Of a stretch of DNA of 64,000 bases, positions 21,137 to 29,409 are shown in pieces. The position numbers and the translations under genes were made by a program. Below the pieces are notes generated by a model, which worked only from the letters and a program-made list of their open reading frames with translations, made no database searches and had not been told where the DNA came from. The stretch is from positions 1,922,001 to 1,986,000 of the forward strand of contig NZ_JAPPRA010000001.1 of the NCBI RefSeq assembly GCF_026672375.1, read 5' to 3'. Positions within the stretch are counted from its first letter, which is position 1. Each line of letters opens with the position of its first letter. The stretch is from Caulobacter sp. SL161 (GTDB lineage: Bacteria > Pseudomonadota > Alphaproteobacteria > Caulobacterales > Caulobacteraceae).

Positions 21137-21550
21137 ATGCGTCACGGTAAGGCTCACCGTAAACTCGGCCGCACCTCGGCTCACCGCACCGCCATGTTCG
21201 CCAACATGTCGGCCAGCTTGATCAAGCACGAGCAGATCGTCACCACCCTGCCCAAGGCCAAGGAACTGCGTCCGATCGTCGAAAAGCTGGTCACCCTGGC
21301 CAAGCGCGGCGACCTGCACGCCCGTCGTCAGGCCATCAGCTCGGTTCGCGACGTCGAACAAGTCGGCAAGCTCTTCGCGGTCCTCGGCCCGCGCTACAAG
21401 GACCGTCAGGGCGGCTACATCCGCGTCCTGAAGGCCGGCTTCCGCTACGGCGACAACGCCCCGATGGCCGTCATCGAGTTCGTCGACCGCGACGTCTCGG
21501 AAAAGGGCAAGGACTCGGGTCCGGTCTACGTCAACGACGCCGAAGACTAA
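21137..21550 (+). CDS. rplQ: 50S ribosomal protein L17
   Basis: 137 residues. It begins [24 protein letters not shown] and ends with the variable acidic tail. An AGGAGA site lies just upstream. It is separated from rpoA by 188 nt that contain a GC-rich hairpin (GGTCGCC at 20977-20983 with GGCGGCC at 20994-21000), which could attenuate or stabilise the transcript. A strong terminator follows, ending the cluster. Confidence 0.98.
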   Translation: MRHGKAHRKLGRTSAHRTAMFANMSASLIKHEQIVTTLPKAKELRPIVEKLVTLAKRGDLHARRQAISSVRDVEQVGKLFAVLGPRYKDRQGGYIRVLKAGFRYGDNAPMAVIEFVDRDVSEKGKDSGPVYVNDAED

Positions 21551-21576
21551 GAGATTTCAGCGCAAGCTGAGCAAGA

Positions 21577-21605
21577 AGGCCCCGGAGCGATCCGGGGCCT
21601 TTTTC
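21577..21605 (+). terminator. Intrinsic terminator at the end of the ribosomal cluster
   Basis: AGGCCCCGG (21577-21585) pairs with CCGGGGCCT (21592-21600) around an AGCGAT loop, followed by TTTT. The loop and closing pairs (CCGGAGCGATCCGG) are identical to those of the terminator after rpmD. Confidence 0.9.
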
Positions 21606-21716
21606 GTTTGGGCGCTGAGCAAGCCTGGCCTCTCCGCGCTGACGTGTCGCGGGGGAGGTCGGATTTCTGGAGGGAGGCGAGAGACAGTTCGCGACCCGTT
21701 GCGTACGTTCGGAAAA

Positions 21717-21822
21717 TCCTCCCCCCAGAGGGGGAGGAGGCCGAAGGCCGGAGGGGGAAGTCCTGCTGAGCCTCCTTCCCCCTTCCGTCGGTTTCGCCGA
21801 CACCTCCCCCGCTGGGGGGAGC
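21717..21822. repeat. Dispersed intergenic repeat with several C-rich/G-rich palindromes
   Basis: The 336-nt gap between rplQ and the minus-strand ABC permease holds no gene. Most of it is a compound repeat: TCCTCCCCCCAGAGGGGGAG, then GGCCGAAGGCCGGAGGGGGA, then CTCCTTCCCCCTTCCGTCGG and CACCTCCCCCGCTGGGGGGAG. The outer parts are roughly inverted copies of each other. The composition is typical of the repetitive intergenic elements of Caulobacter-like genomes. No coding potential is seen. Confidence 0.65.
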
Positions 21823-21886
21823 ATTTGATCCACAGTCCACCCCAAACAGACTTGGCTTGGTCCGCTTGGACCGAGCCCCGGCGCGT

Positions 21887-22717
21887 CTACTCCTTCGTCA
21901 GGTCTTGCTGCCGGAACAGCCACACCGCCCCGGCCGTCAGGGCCGCGACCCAGACTAGCAACACCGCCAGAGCAACGCCCGCCGAACCGCTCGCCGCGCC
22001 CAGTTGAGCCGGGTCCAGCAGCGCCGCGCGCAGCAGGTCGGCGTCGAAGACGGGCAGGGCCAGGAGCTTCCAGCTGGGGGCCTCGTTCTGCTCCATCGCG
22101 CGCAGGGCGCCGGCCAGGATCGTCTGCACGAACCGGAAGCCGAGGCAGGCGATGACCACGCCCATGGTCGAGCGCGACAGCACGCCGACACAGGCCGCCA
22201 GCGCCGCCAGGGTCATGGCCTCCAGCCAGGTGATGGCCAGCACGCCGATCACGTCGAACAGATTGCGGCCGAACATCGAGAGGGTCAGGGCCTTGTCGGC
22301 GATGCCCGCGCCGATCACGGCCGCGAGCGCCGACAGCACGGCGGTCAGCAATAGACTCCAGAACACCGCCTCGCCGACCACGATCAGCTTGGCCAGCAAC
22401 AGGTTCTGGCGCGTGTTGCGCGGGGTCAGCAGCCGCCAGGTCTCCCAGCGATAGTCGCCGGCCAGGATGGCCGCCGCGCCGATCATCAGGAACAGCGCCG
22501 CGAAGGTCGAGGCGCCGTTCGACAGCGCCTTCAGCATCTGGTCGATCAGGCCGACAGTCAGGCCGGGTATGGGCTTCTTGATCACGAAGCGCAGGAACAG
22601 GTCTCCGCCGATGCTGAGCGCAAAGCCCACCAGCGGCGCGAAGCAGAAACCCCAAAAGACAGCCGCGCGGTCGCGCAGCAGGCGGAAGCGTTCGGCGGCG
22701 ATGGCGTCGGCGAGCAT
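21887..22717 (-). CDS. ABC-2 type transporter permease
   Basis: 276 residues with about six predicted membrane helices and soluble loops, as in ABC-2 permeases. The first helix follows RLLRDRAAVFWGFCFAPLVGF, and the amphipathic ETWRLLTPRNTRQNLLLAKL segment resembles the coupling region of these exporters. Its ATG overlaps the stop of the upstream ATPase gene by one base, so the two make one transporter with the permease second. The cargo cannot be read from the sequence. Confidence 0.85.
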   Translation of the reverse strand: MLADAIAAERFRLLRDRAAVFWGFCFAPLVGFALSIGGDLFLRFVIKKPIPGLTVGLIDQMLKALSNGASTFAALFLMIGAAAILAGDYRWETWRLLTPRNTRQNLLLAKLIVVGEAVFWSLLLTAVLSALAAVIGAGIADKALTLSMFGRNLFDVIGVLAITWLEAMTLAALAACVGVLSRSTMGVVIACLGFRFVQTILAGALRAMEQNEAPSWKLLALPVFDADLLRAALLDPAQLGAASGSAGVALAVLLVWVAALTAGAVWLFRQQDLTKE

Positions 22718-23634
22718 CAGGCGGCTCCTTCGGCGGTGGCGGCCGTCGGCGTCTGGCCCAGGGACTTCAGATAGACCCCCTCGAGGTCGACCTCGCGCCA
22801 GCGGGCTTCGACGATGTCGGCGCCGGCCTCCACCAGAGCGCGGATGACGGCCGGAGCCTCGGCGCGGGGGATGTCGGCCAGGACGGCGTCCGGCCCATCG
22901 GCCTCGCCGCGATCTCCCAGCACCGCCAGCGCCGGGGTGAGGGGAGAGGCCAGGGTCAGGCGCAGTCGGGCCTCGCCGGCGGTGAGTTCAGCCACGCCGC
23001 CCTCGGCGACGACCTTGCCGCGCGACAGGATGGCGACGCGGTCGCAGACGCGCTTGACCTCGTCCAGCTGGTGGCTGGCCAGGATGACGGTGACGCCCTC
23101 GATCTTGGCCAGATCGATGATCAGGGCGCGAATCTCCTGGATACCGGCCGGGTCCATGCCGCTGGTCGGCTCGTCCAGGATCACCAGTTCCGGCTTGGTC
23201 AGGAATGCGGCGGCCAGGCCCAAGCGCTGCTTCATGCCGACCGAGAAGCCGCTGGTGGCGCGGTCGGCGGCGTGGGTCAGGCTGACCCGTTCCAGCCAGC
23301 CGCCGATGTCGGCGTCGGCCTTGCCGCTTTCCAGGGCCAGCATCTTCAGGGTGTCGCGCGCCGTGAGGTACGGCGGATAGCGCGGGGTCTCGATCATGGC
23401 CCCGACCTTGCGCAGGGCGGTGATGTCGCCGGGCGCGGCGCCGAAGAGCCGCGCCGAACCGCTGGTGGGACGCACCAGGCCCAGCGCGATTCGGAACAAC
23501 GTGCTCTTGCCGGCGCCGTTGGGACCCAGGATCCCGAACACGCCGCCGGCGGGGATGGCGATGGAGAAGTCGTCGAGGGCGCGCACCGCCCCATACGTCT
23601 TGGTGAGGCCAACGGCCTCCAGGGCGATCGACAT
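22717..23634 (-). CDS. ABC transporter ATP-binding protein
   Basis: 305 residues from the ATG at 23634; the frame is open further upstream, but this start gives the standard opening ALEAVGLTKTYGAVRALDDF. Walker A is GPNGAGKST, the signature region reads FSVGMKQRLGLAAAF (a MKQR-type variant of LSGGQ), and Walker B is LVILDEPTSGMDP. The C-terminal 80 residues are an extra domain common in ABC-2 exporter ATPases. It powers the permease encoded immediately downstream. Confidence 0.93.
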   Translation of the reverse strand: MSIALEAVGLTKTYGAVRALDDFSIAIPAGGVFGILGPNGAGKSTLFRIALGLVRPTSGSARLFGAAPGDITALRKVGAMIETPRYPPYLTARDTLKMLALESGKADADIGGWLERVSLTHAADRATSGFSVGMKQRLGLAAAFLTKPELVILDEPTSGMDPAGIQEIRALIIDLAKIEGVTVILASHQLDEVKRVCDRVAILSRGKVVAEGGVAELTAGEARLRLTLASPLTPALAVLGDRGEADGPDAVLADIPRAEAPAVIRALVEAGADIVEARWREVDLEGVYLKSLGQTPTAATAEGAA

Positions 23635-23805
23635 GGAGCGGTTCCGGACGCCGACCTGAGTCGGCTCGACACGAAGACTATGGCGAGCGTGCCCGCCCAC
23701 GCCAAGTTAAGAGGGTGTCATGGCTCGGAGACCGCCGATCGTCATACGCCTGCAATCTGGGCCATGGATGACCGCTGGAACCGCCGTTTCAATTCGAGCC
23801 CGAAG

Positions 23806-25035
23806 ATGATCATGCGCCGCCTGCTGTCCCTGGTTCTGGCCTTGGGTCTGATGATCGCCGCCGACGGGGCGGCGGCGCGGGAAAAGGCGCCGCACCTGAC
23901 CATCCTGGTGTCGATCGATGGCTTCCGCGCCGACTATCTGGATCGTGGCGACACCCCGGTGATGAAGGCCCTGGCCGAGAATGGCGCCCGGGCGGCCATG
24001 CGACCCTCGTTCCCGTCGGTGACCTTTCCCAATCACTACACGCTGATCACCGGCAAGCGCCCAGACCGCCACGGCATCGTGGCCAACACCATGGTCGACC
24101 CCAGCGTTTCGTCCGAGAAATTCACCATGCGGAGCCTGGATCCGGCGTGGTGGAGCCAGGCCAAGCCGTTCTGGGTCTCGGTAGAGCAGCAGGGCAAACG
24201 CGCCGCCGCGATGTTCTGGCCGGGCTCCGAGGTCGAGATCGACGGGGTGCGGCCCTCGCGCTGGGTCAAGTTCGACCAGACCATGTCCGGTGAGGCGCGA
24301 GTCGATCAGGTGCTGGCCTGGCTGGACAGCGCTGATGGTCCGCCGATCGCCTTCTCGACCCTCTATTTCGACATCGTCGACACCCAGGGTCACCACTATA
24401 GCCCGGAGTCTCCCGAGGTGCGCGCGGCCGCCGCCTCGGTGGACGCCGCGCTGGGGCGGCTGGTCGCGGGGCTGAAAGCGCGGGGGCGCTTTGAGAGCAC
24501 CGATATCGTCATCGTCGCCGACCATGGCATGGCGCCGCTACCGGCCGCCAATCGCGTGGTGCTGGACGACCTTGTCGACGTCTCGAAGATCCAGCTGGTC
24601 ACCACCGGCGCGGTCACCGCGTTCTCGCCCAAGCCCGGTGAGCGAAAGGCGGTCGAGGCGGCGGTCCTATCCAAGCCTTTGCCGCACATGACCTGCTGGA
24701 AAAAGAACCGGATCCCGGCCCGCTTCCATTACGGTCGAAACCTGCGGGTTCCCGCGATTGTCTGTCTGTCGGAAACCGGCTGGTACACGACCACCGAGGC
24801 GGCGAAGCAGAAGCCGAGCGAATGGGACGGTAAGGACGGTGGGGCGCATGGCTTCGATCCCTATGACCCGACCATGCAGGCGGTGTTCGTCGCCCACGGC
24901 CCCTCGTTCAAGTCGGGTGTCGCTCTGCCGGTGTTCGACAATGTGGATGTCTATGCGCTGCTGGCCAAGGTGACGGGGGTTCGTCCTGAGAAGACCGACG
25001 GCTCGCTGAAGGTCGTGCGCGAGGCGCTTCGATAG
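23806..25035 (+). CDS. Secreted nucleotide pyrophosphatase/phosphodiesterase-like enzyme
   Basis: 409 residues from the ATG at 23806; a second ATG at 23812 is equally possible and an earlier one at 23764 would put charged residues before the signal peptide (MRRLLSLVLALGLMIAADGAAA). The alkaline phosphatase superfamily metal site is complete: SIDGFRADY, the nucleophile Thr in PSVTFPNHYTLITG, DTQGHHYSPES, VADHGM and GAHGFDP. TFPNHYTLITG is the hallmark of the ENPP branch, which splits phosphodiester or pyrophosphate bonds of nucleotides in the periplasm. It stands alone, divergent from the ABC genes. Confidence 0.88.
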   Translation: MIMRRLLSLVLALGLMIAADGAAAREKAPHLTILVSIDGFRADYLDRGDTPVMKALAENGARAAMRPSFPSVTFPNHYTLITGKRPDRHGIVANTMVDPSVSSEKFTMRSLDPAWWSQAKPFWVSVEQQGKRAAAMFWPGSEVEIDGVRPSRWVKFDQTMSGEARVDQVLAWLDSADGPPIAFSTLYFDIVDTQGHHYSPESPEVRAAAASVDAALGRLVAGLKARGRFESTDIVIVADHGMAPLPAANRVVLDDLVDVSKIQLVTTGAVTAFSPKPGERKAVEAAVLSKPLPHMTCWKKNRIPARFHYGRNLRVPAIVCLSETGWYTTTEAAKQKPSEWDGKDGGAHGFDPYDPTMQAVFVAHGPSFKSGVALPVFDNVDVYALLAKVTGVRPEKTDGSLKVVREALR

Positions 25036-25104
25036 GGGCGGACCGCAAGTCGCTTTCCAGGCGGCCCCGCGGACGGCAGTCTCGCCCCGGGAGGACGGTC
25101 AAGC

Positions 25105-26727
25105 GTGGGCGACGAAGCGATTCATCTCGGTGACTACGACTACATCGTGGTCGGCGCCGGCTCTGCGGGGTGCCTGCTGGCCAATCGCCTGTCGGCTGAT
25201 CCCCGGCGGCGGGTGCTGCTGCTGGAGGCGGGGGGCGACGACAACTGGATCTGGTTTCACGTGCCGGTCGGCTACCTGTTCGCGATCGGCAATCCCCGCG
25301 CCGACTGGATGCTGGAGACCACGCCGCAGGCGGGGCTGGACGGACGGGTTCTGGCCTATCCGCGCGGCAAGGTGATCGGAGGCTCATCGGCGATCAACGC
25401 CATGATCTATATGCGCGGCCAGGCTCGGGACTATGACGGCTGGCGACAGCGCGGCTTGGTCGGGTGGGGCTGGTCGGACGTGCTGCCTTACTTCCTGAAG
25501 CACGAAGACCACATCGACCCGCGCGGCGAGCATCATCGGGCCGGCGGCGAGTACCGCGTCGAGCACCCGCGCGTGCGCTGGGATGTGCTGGACGCCATCC
25601 GTCGCGCAGGTGAGCAGGCCGGTATCGCCCAGGTCGACGACTTCAACGACGGCGACAACGCGGGCTCGTCATACTTCCAGGTCAACCAGCGCGCCGGGCG
25701 CCGCTGGAGCACAGCCACGGCCTTTCTGAAGCCTGTCCTGTCGCGTCCCAACCTGCGGCTGGTGAAGGGCGTTGAGGTCGAGCGGCTCATTATCGACGGC
25801 AAACGGGTGCAGGGCCTGCGCGGGCGTCGGGGTGGAGCGGCGGTGACCGCCAGCGTGTCGGGTGAGTTGATCCTGGCGGCCGGCGCGATCGGTTCGCCCG
25901 TGATCCTGCAGCGCTCGGGGATCGGGCGCGGCGAGACCCTGACGCGCGCCGGTGTGGCGATGGTTCACGATCTGCCAGGCGTCGGGGCCAATCTGCAGGA
26001 CCATTTGCAGATCCGACCGGTGTTCAAGGTCAGCGGCGTGAGGACGCTGAACACCGACTACGCCAACCTCTTCCGCCGGGCAGGCATGGGGGTGGACTAT
26101 CTGCTGCGACGCTCGGGTCCGCTGACCATGGCGCCGTCGCAGTTGGGGATGTTCTGCTGCTCGGGACCTGAGTACGAGAGCGCCAATTTGGAGTTCCATT
26201 TCCAACCGCTCAGCCTGGACCGCTGGGGGGAGGGGCTGCACCCGTTCGGGGCGGTGACCGCCAGTGTCTGCAACCTGCGTCCAAGCAGCCGGGGCAGGGT
26301 CTCCCTCTTCGGGCCGGGCCTGGAGCACTCGCCAAGGATCAATCCCAACTACTTAGCCACCGAGGAGGACCGTCGCGTGGCGGTCGCGTCCCTGAAGTGG
26401 GCGCGGCGGATCATGGGGCAGTCGGCCTTGGCGGCCTATGCGCCGGAGGCGTTCCGACCCGGTCCGGAGGTGGACGGCGACGCGGCGCTGCTGGCCGCGG
26501 CGAAGGCGCTGGCGACGACGATCTTCCATCCGGTCGGTACGGCGGCCATGGGCGCGGATGGTGATCCCCTGGCGGTGCTGGACGCGCGGCTGCGGGTGCG
26601 TGGCGTCGAGGGTCTGCGTGTCATCGACGCCTCGGCGATGCCGAGCATCACCTCGGGCAACACCAACGCGCCGACTGTCATGATCGCCGAGAAGGGCGCA
26701 GCGATGATCCTGGAGGATTACCGCTGA
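25105..26727 (+). CDS. GMC-family FAD oxidoreductase (choline dehydrogenase-like)
   Basis: 540 residues from a GTG preceded by a GGGAGGA site. The FAD-binding VVGAGSAGCLLANRLS, the GMC signatures PRGKVIGGSSAINAMIYMRG and GAIGSPVILQRSGIG, and the active-site region IFHPVGTAAMG followed by SGNTNAPTVMIAEKGA are all intact. Enzymes of this group oxidise alcohols such as choline or other primary alcohols. No betaine genes lie nearby, so the substrate is not implied. It ends 70 nt before the next operon, which has its own promoter. Confidence 0.92.
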   Translation: MGDEAIHLGDYDYIVVGAGSAGCLLANRLSADPRRRVLLLEAGGDDNWIWFHVPVGYLFAIGNPRADWMLETTPQAGLDGRVLAYPRGKVIGGSSAINAMIYMRGQARDYDGWRQRGLVGWGWSDVLPYFLKHEDHIDPRGEHHRAGGEYRVEHPRVRWDVLDAIRRAGEQAGIAQVDDFNDGDNAGSSYFQVNQRAGRRWSTATAFLKPVLSRPNLRLVKGVEVERLIIDGKRVQGLRGRRGGAAVTASVSGELILAAGAIGSPVILQRSGIGRGETLTRAGVAMVHDLPGVGANLQDHLQIRPVFKVSGVRTLNTDYANLFRRAGMGVDYLLRRSGPLTMAPSQLGMFCCSGPEYESANLEFHFQPLSLDRWGEGLHPFGAVTASVCNLRPSSRGRVSLFGPGLEHSPRINPNYLATEEDRRVAVASLKWARRIMGQSALAAYAPEAFRPGPEVDGDAALLAAAKALATTIFHPVGTAAMGADGDPLAVLDARLRVRGVEGLRVIDASAMPSITSGNTNAPTVMIAEKGAAMILEDYR

Positions 26728-26740
26728 CGATCCGGTGGGG

Positions 26741-26771
26741 TTGCGAAACTAGTTTCGATATGCGTTAAATA
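26741..26771 (+). promoter_or_regulatory. Promoter with 14-bp palindromic operator for the VOC-ArsR operon
   Basis: TTGCGA at 26741-26746 and TTAAAT at 26765-26770 form a plausible promoter with an 18-nt spacer. A perfect 14-bp palindrome, CGAAACTAGTTTCG (26744-26757), covers the -35 and the start of the spacer, where a repressor would block polymerase. An ArsR-type regulator is the second gene of the operon. Confidence 0.6.
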
Positions 26772-26797
26772 TTCCATCTTTGGAAAAGGAATGGCGC

Positions 26798-27253
26798 ATG
26801 TCCAATCCCGCGGGCCTGATTTCGGCCGTCACCTATCGTGATCCCAAGGCGGCCCTGGCCTGGCTGGAAGCGGCCTTTGGCTTCGAGCTGGTCTTCCTGA
26901 TCGAGGGCGAGGACGCCAGCGTCGCCCATGCGGAGATGAGCCATGGCGCCTCCCGCGTGATGATTGGCGGCGAGTGGAGTCTTGCCCACGCCAGCCCCGC
27001 CTCGATCGGCGGCAAGACCACCCAGACGATCCACATCTATATCGAAGGCGACGTCGACGCCCATTGTCAGACGGCCGCCGCCGCCGGGGCTGATATTGTC
27101 GAGCCGCCGGCGACCCAGTTCTACGGCTCCCGCACCTATCGTTGCCGCGACCTGGAAGGTCATCTCTGGACGGTCTCGGCCGATGTGGAGACAGTCTCCG
27201 TCGAGGAAATGGAAAAGCGTAGCGGCCTCAAGATCACGGTCGCCAAGGGGTGA
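26798..27253 (+). CDS. VOC-superfamily (glyoxalase/bleomycin resistance-like) protein
   Basis: 151 residues from the ATG at 26798, which follows an AAAAGGA site; an upstream in-frame TTG is less likely. The sequence ISAVTYRDPKAALAWLEAAFGFELVF is typical of the PhnB/YdfO-like branch of the vicinal oxygen chelate superfamily. The end of the domain (YGSRTYRCRDLEGHLWTVSADV) matches the second beta-alpha-beta unit. Function is not predictable; such proteins often travel with ArsR and SRPBCC genes, exactly as here. Its stop overlaps the next start (GTGA). Confidence 0.8.
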   Translation: MSNPAGLISAVTYRDPKAALAWLEAAFGFELVFLIEGEDASVAHAEMSHGASRVMIGGEWSLAHASPASIGGKTTQTIHIYIEGDVDAHCQTAAAAGADIVEPPATQFYGSRTYRCRDLEGHLWTVSADVETVSVEEMEKRSGLKITVAKG

Positions 27254-27579
27254 GCGAGGCCCTGGATCGCACTCTGGCGGCCCTGGCCGACCCGCATCGT
27301 CGGCGCGCTGTCGATCTGCTGCGCGAGCGGCCGCGCCGGGCCGGCGAGCTGGCCGAAAGCCTGGGCCTGACCGCTCCGGCCATGAGCCGACACCTGCGCG
27401 CTCTGCGTCAGTCGGGCCTTGTTGAAGAGAGCCATCCGGAGTTCGACGCGCGGGTGCGGGTGTATCGTCTGCGGCCGGGGCCGATGGCTGAGCTGAAGGC
27501 CTGGCTGGACGCCGCCGAGGATCACTGGGTGGATCAGCTTTCGGCGCTCAAGGCGCATGTGGAGGCCAAGCGCTCATGA
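27250..27579 (+). CDS. ArsR-family winged-helix regulator
   Basis: 109 residues from a GTG that overlaps the VOC gene stop by 4 nt. It contains ALADPHRRRAVDLLRERPRRAGELAE and the recognition helix region LTAPAMSRHLRALRQSGLVE, the winged-helix DNA-binding domain. No CXC metal motif is present, so it is of the non-metal subgroup usually found with SRPBCC genes. It is the natural candidate to bind the palindrome in the operon promoter and repress its own operon. Confidence 0.92.
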   Translation: MSEALDRTLAALADPHRRRAVDLLRERPRRAGELAESLGLTAPAMSRHLRALRQSGLVEESHPEFDARVRVYRLRPGPMAELKAWLDAAEDHWVDQLSALKAHVEAKRS

Positions 27580-28070
27580 GCTCGCGGATCGTGGTGGCCT
27601 TGCGGATCGCCGCGCCGCCCGAGGTGGTGTTCGACGCCTTTGTCGATGACATCGCCGTCTGGTGGCGGCCCAACGGCCTGTTCGCCTTTACGCCGCGCTC
27701 GCCGGGCGTGATGGCCTTCGAGGATGGTCGGCTCGTAGAGCGCCTGCCGAGCGGCAAGGTGTTCGAGGTCGGCGTCGTCAGCGTCTGGGAGCGCGGCGCG
27801 CGGCTGGTGTTCGGCTGGCGTCAGGCCGCCTTCACCCCGGACATGAACACCGAGGTCGAGGTCCGCTTCGAGCTGGTCGGTGAGCAGACCCGGGTGACCG
27901 TCGAGCATCGCGGCTGGGACAGCGTGCCTGCGGCGCACGTGGCGCGTCACAGCTTTCCCAACGCCGTCTTTCTGGCGCGACATGGCGAATGGTGGCGCAA
28001 CCTTCTGGCTGGGCTTGCGGCCCGGGCCAACAGCGTCCACCTAGGGGCGGGCGACGAGGGGCGATCATGA
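27576..28070 (+). CDS. SRPBCC/AHSA1-family protein
   Basis: 164 residues. The opening IVVALRIAAPPEVVFDAFVDDIAVWW and the later FELVGEQTRVTVEHRGWDSVP followed by WWRNLLAGL are typical of the AHSA1 branch of START-like proteins, which hold hydrophobic ligands in a deep cavity. The gene overlaps ArsR by 4 nt (ATGA) and the MFS transporter by 4 nt, so all are translated together. The ligand is unknown; it may be what the transporter exports. Confidence 0.85.
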   Translation: MSSRIVVALRIAAPPEVVFDAFVDDIAVWWRPNGLFAFTPRSPGVMAFEDGRLVERLPSGKVFEVGVVSVWERGARLVFGWRQAAFTPDMNTEVEVRFELVGEQTRVTVEHRGWDSVPAAHVARHSFPNAVFLARHGEWWRNLLAGLAARANSVHLGAGDEGRS

Positions 28071-29317
28071 ACACCACGATTACGGGCGGACGGCGTCAGG
28101 CCGCCCTGGGCTTCATTTTCGTCACCGCCATCCTAGACGTTCTGTCCCTGGGCGTGATGATCCCGGTCCTGCCGAACCTGGTGAAGGCGTTCGGCGGCGG
28201 CGACACGGCCGCGGCGGCCGACTGGAACGTGCTGTTCGCCACCACCTGGGGCGTTATGCAGTTCATCTGCTCGCCGATCCTGGGCTTGCTGTCCGACCGC
28301 TTCGGCCGACGGCCGGTCATCCTGACCTCGATCTTTGGCCTGGGCGTCGACTTCCTGTTTATGGCCTTTGCGCCGAACCTCTGGTGGCTGTTCATCGGCC
28401 GGATCTTCAACGGAATGACGGCGGCCAGTTTCTCGACCGCCAGCGCCTATGTGGCCGATGTCACCACGCCGGAGAATCGGGCCAAGGGCTTTGGTCTGAT
28501 GGGCGCGGCGTTCGGGATCGGCTTCACCTTCGGGCCGGCGCTGGGCGGGTGGCTCTGGGAGTTCGACCACCGCGCGCCTTTCCTGGTCTGCGCGGCCCTG
28601 GCCCTGACCAACTGGCTGTACGGCTTCTTCGTACTGCCGGAGTCGCTGCCGCCCGAGCGTCGCCAGCCGCGCTTCGACTGGAAGAAGGCCAATCCGATCG
28701 GCTCGCTGCAGCTGCTGCGTCACCATCCGGGGCTGACGGGCCTGGCGGGCGTGGGCTTCCTGTTCCAGTTGGCGCACAATGTGCTGCCTAGCGTCTTCGT
28801 GCTGTACATGGGCTTCCGCTATGGCTGGAGCCCGCAGACGATCGGCATGACGTTGATGGCCAGCGGGATCGCCAGCATCCTGATCCAGGCCTTCGTTGTC
28901 GGCCCTGCGGTGAAGCGGTTGGGTGAGCGCGGCGTGCTGCTGATCGGGCTGTTTGCAGGCTTCCTGGGCTTTTCGATCTACGCCTTGGCGCCGACGAGCT
29001 TGCTGTACCTGGCCGGTCTGCCGATCTTCGCCTTCTCCGGTTTGATCCAGCCCGGCCTCCAGGGGCTGATGACACGCCGGGTCGGTCCGAACGAGCAGGG
29101 CCAACTGCAAGGCGCCAATGCGGCGATGATGGGCATCGCCTCGATTATCGGTCCGCCGCTGTTCTTGATCCCGTTCGCCTTCGCGGTCCGTCATGACGCG
29201 ACGCTGCACCTGCCGGGCCTGCCGATCCTGATCGCGGCGGTCTTGATGCTGGCGGCTACCCTCCTAGCTTATGCCAAGGCCAAGCCCGCCCCAGCGCCGG
29301 AACTCCAGCCGGCCTGA
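28067..29317 (+). CDS. MFS exporter, TetA/TCR-like
   Basis: 416 residues from the ATG at 28067, inside the end of the SRPBCC gene. About 12 membrane helices are predicted. Motif A is GLLSDRFGRRPVIL and the second half contains GLMTRRVGPNEQGQLQGANA, which is characteristic of the TetA type of drug-proton antiporter. The operon context (repressor, ligand-binding protein, VOC protein) points to export or detoxification of a small hydrophobic compound. Tetracycline itself is not implied by the sequence. Confidence 0.88.
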   Translation: MNTTITGGRRQAALGFIFVTAILDVLSLGVMIPVLPNLVKAFGGGDTAAAADWNVLFATTWGVMQFICSPILGLLSDRFGRRPVILTSIFGLGVDFLFMAFAPNLWWLFIGRIFNGMTAASFSTASAYVADVTTPENRAKGFGLMGAAFGIGFTFGPALGGWLWEFDHRAPFLVCAALALTNWLYGFFVLPESLPPERRQPRFDWKKANPIGSLQLLRHHPGLTGLAGVGFLFQLAHNVLPSVFVLYMGFRYGWSPQTIGMTLMASGIASILIQAFVVGPAVKRLGERGVLLIGLFAGFLGFSIYALAPTSLLYLAGLPIFAFSGLIQPGLQGLMTRRVGPNEQGQLQGANAAMMGIASIIGPPLFLIPFAFAVRHDATLHLPGLPILIAAVLMLAATLLAYAKAKPAPAPELQPA

Positions 29318-29409
29318 CGGTTTTGGTCATGGCCAAACCTCGACCTTTCGTCGCCTTAGACTCGCCCGAAAGCTGGGCTGAGTTTTCGGCGAACCGCTAG
29401 GAGTCCTTC

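Noticed and set aside
23071-23805. Long N-terminal extension of the phosphodiesterase frame through the opposite-strand ABC ATPase
   Set aside because: It overlaps the conserved ATPase on the other strand and would place the signal peptide in the middle of the protein.
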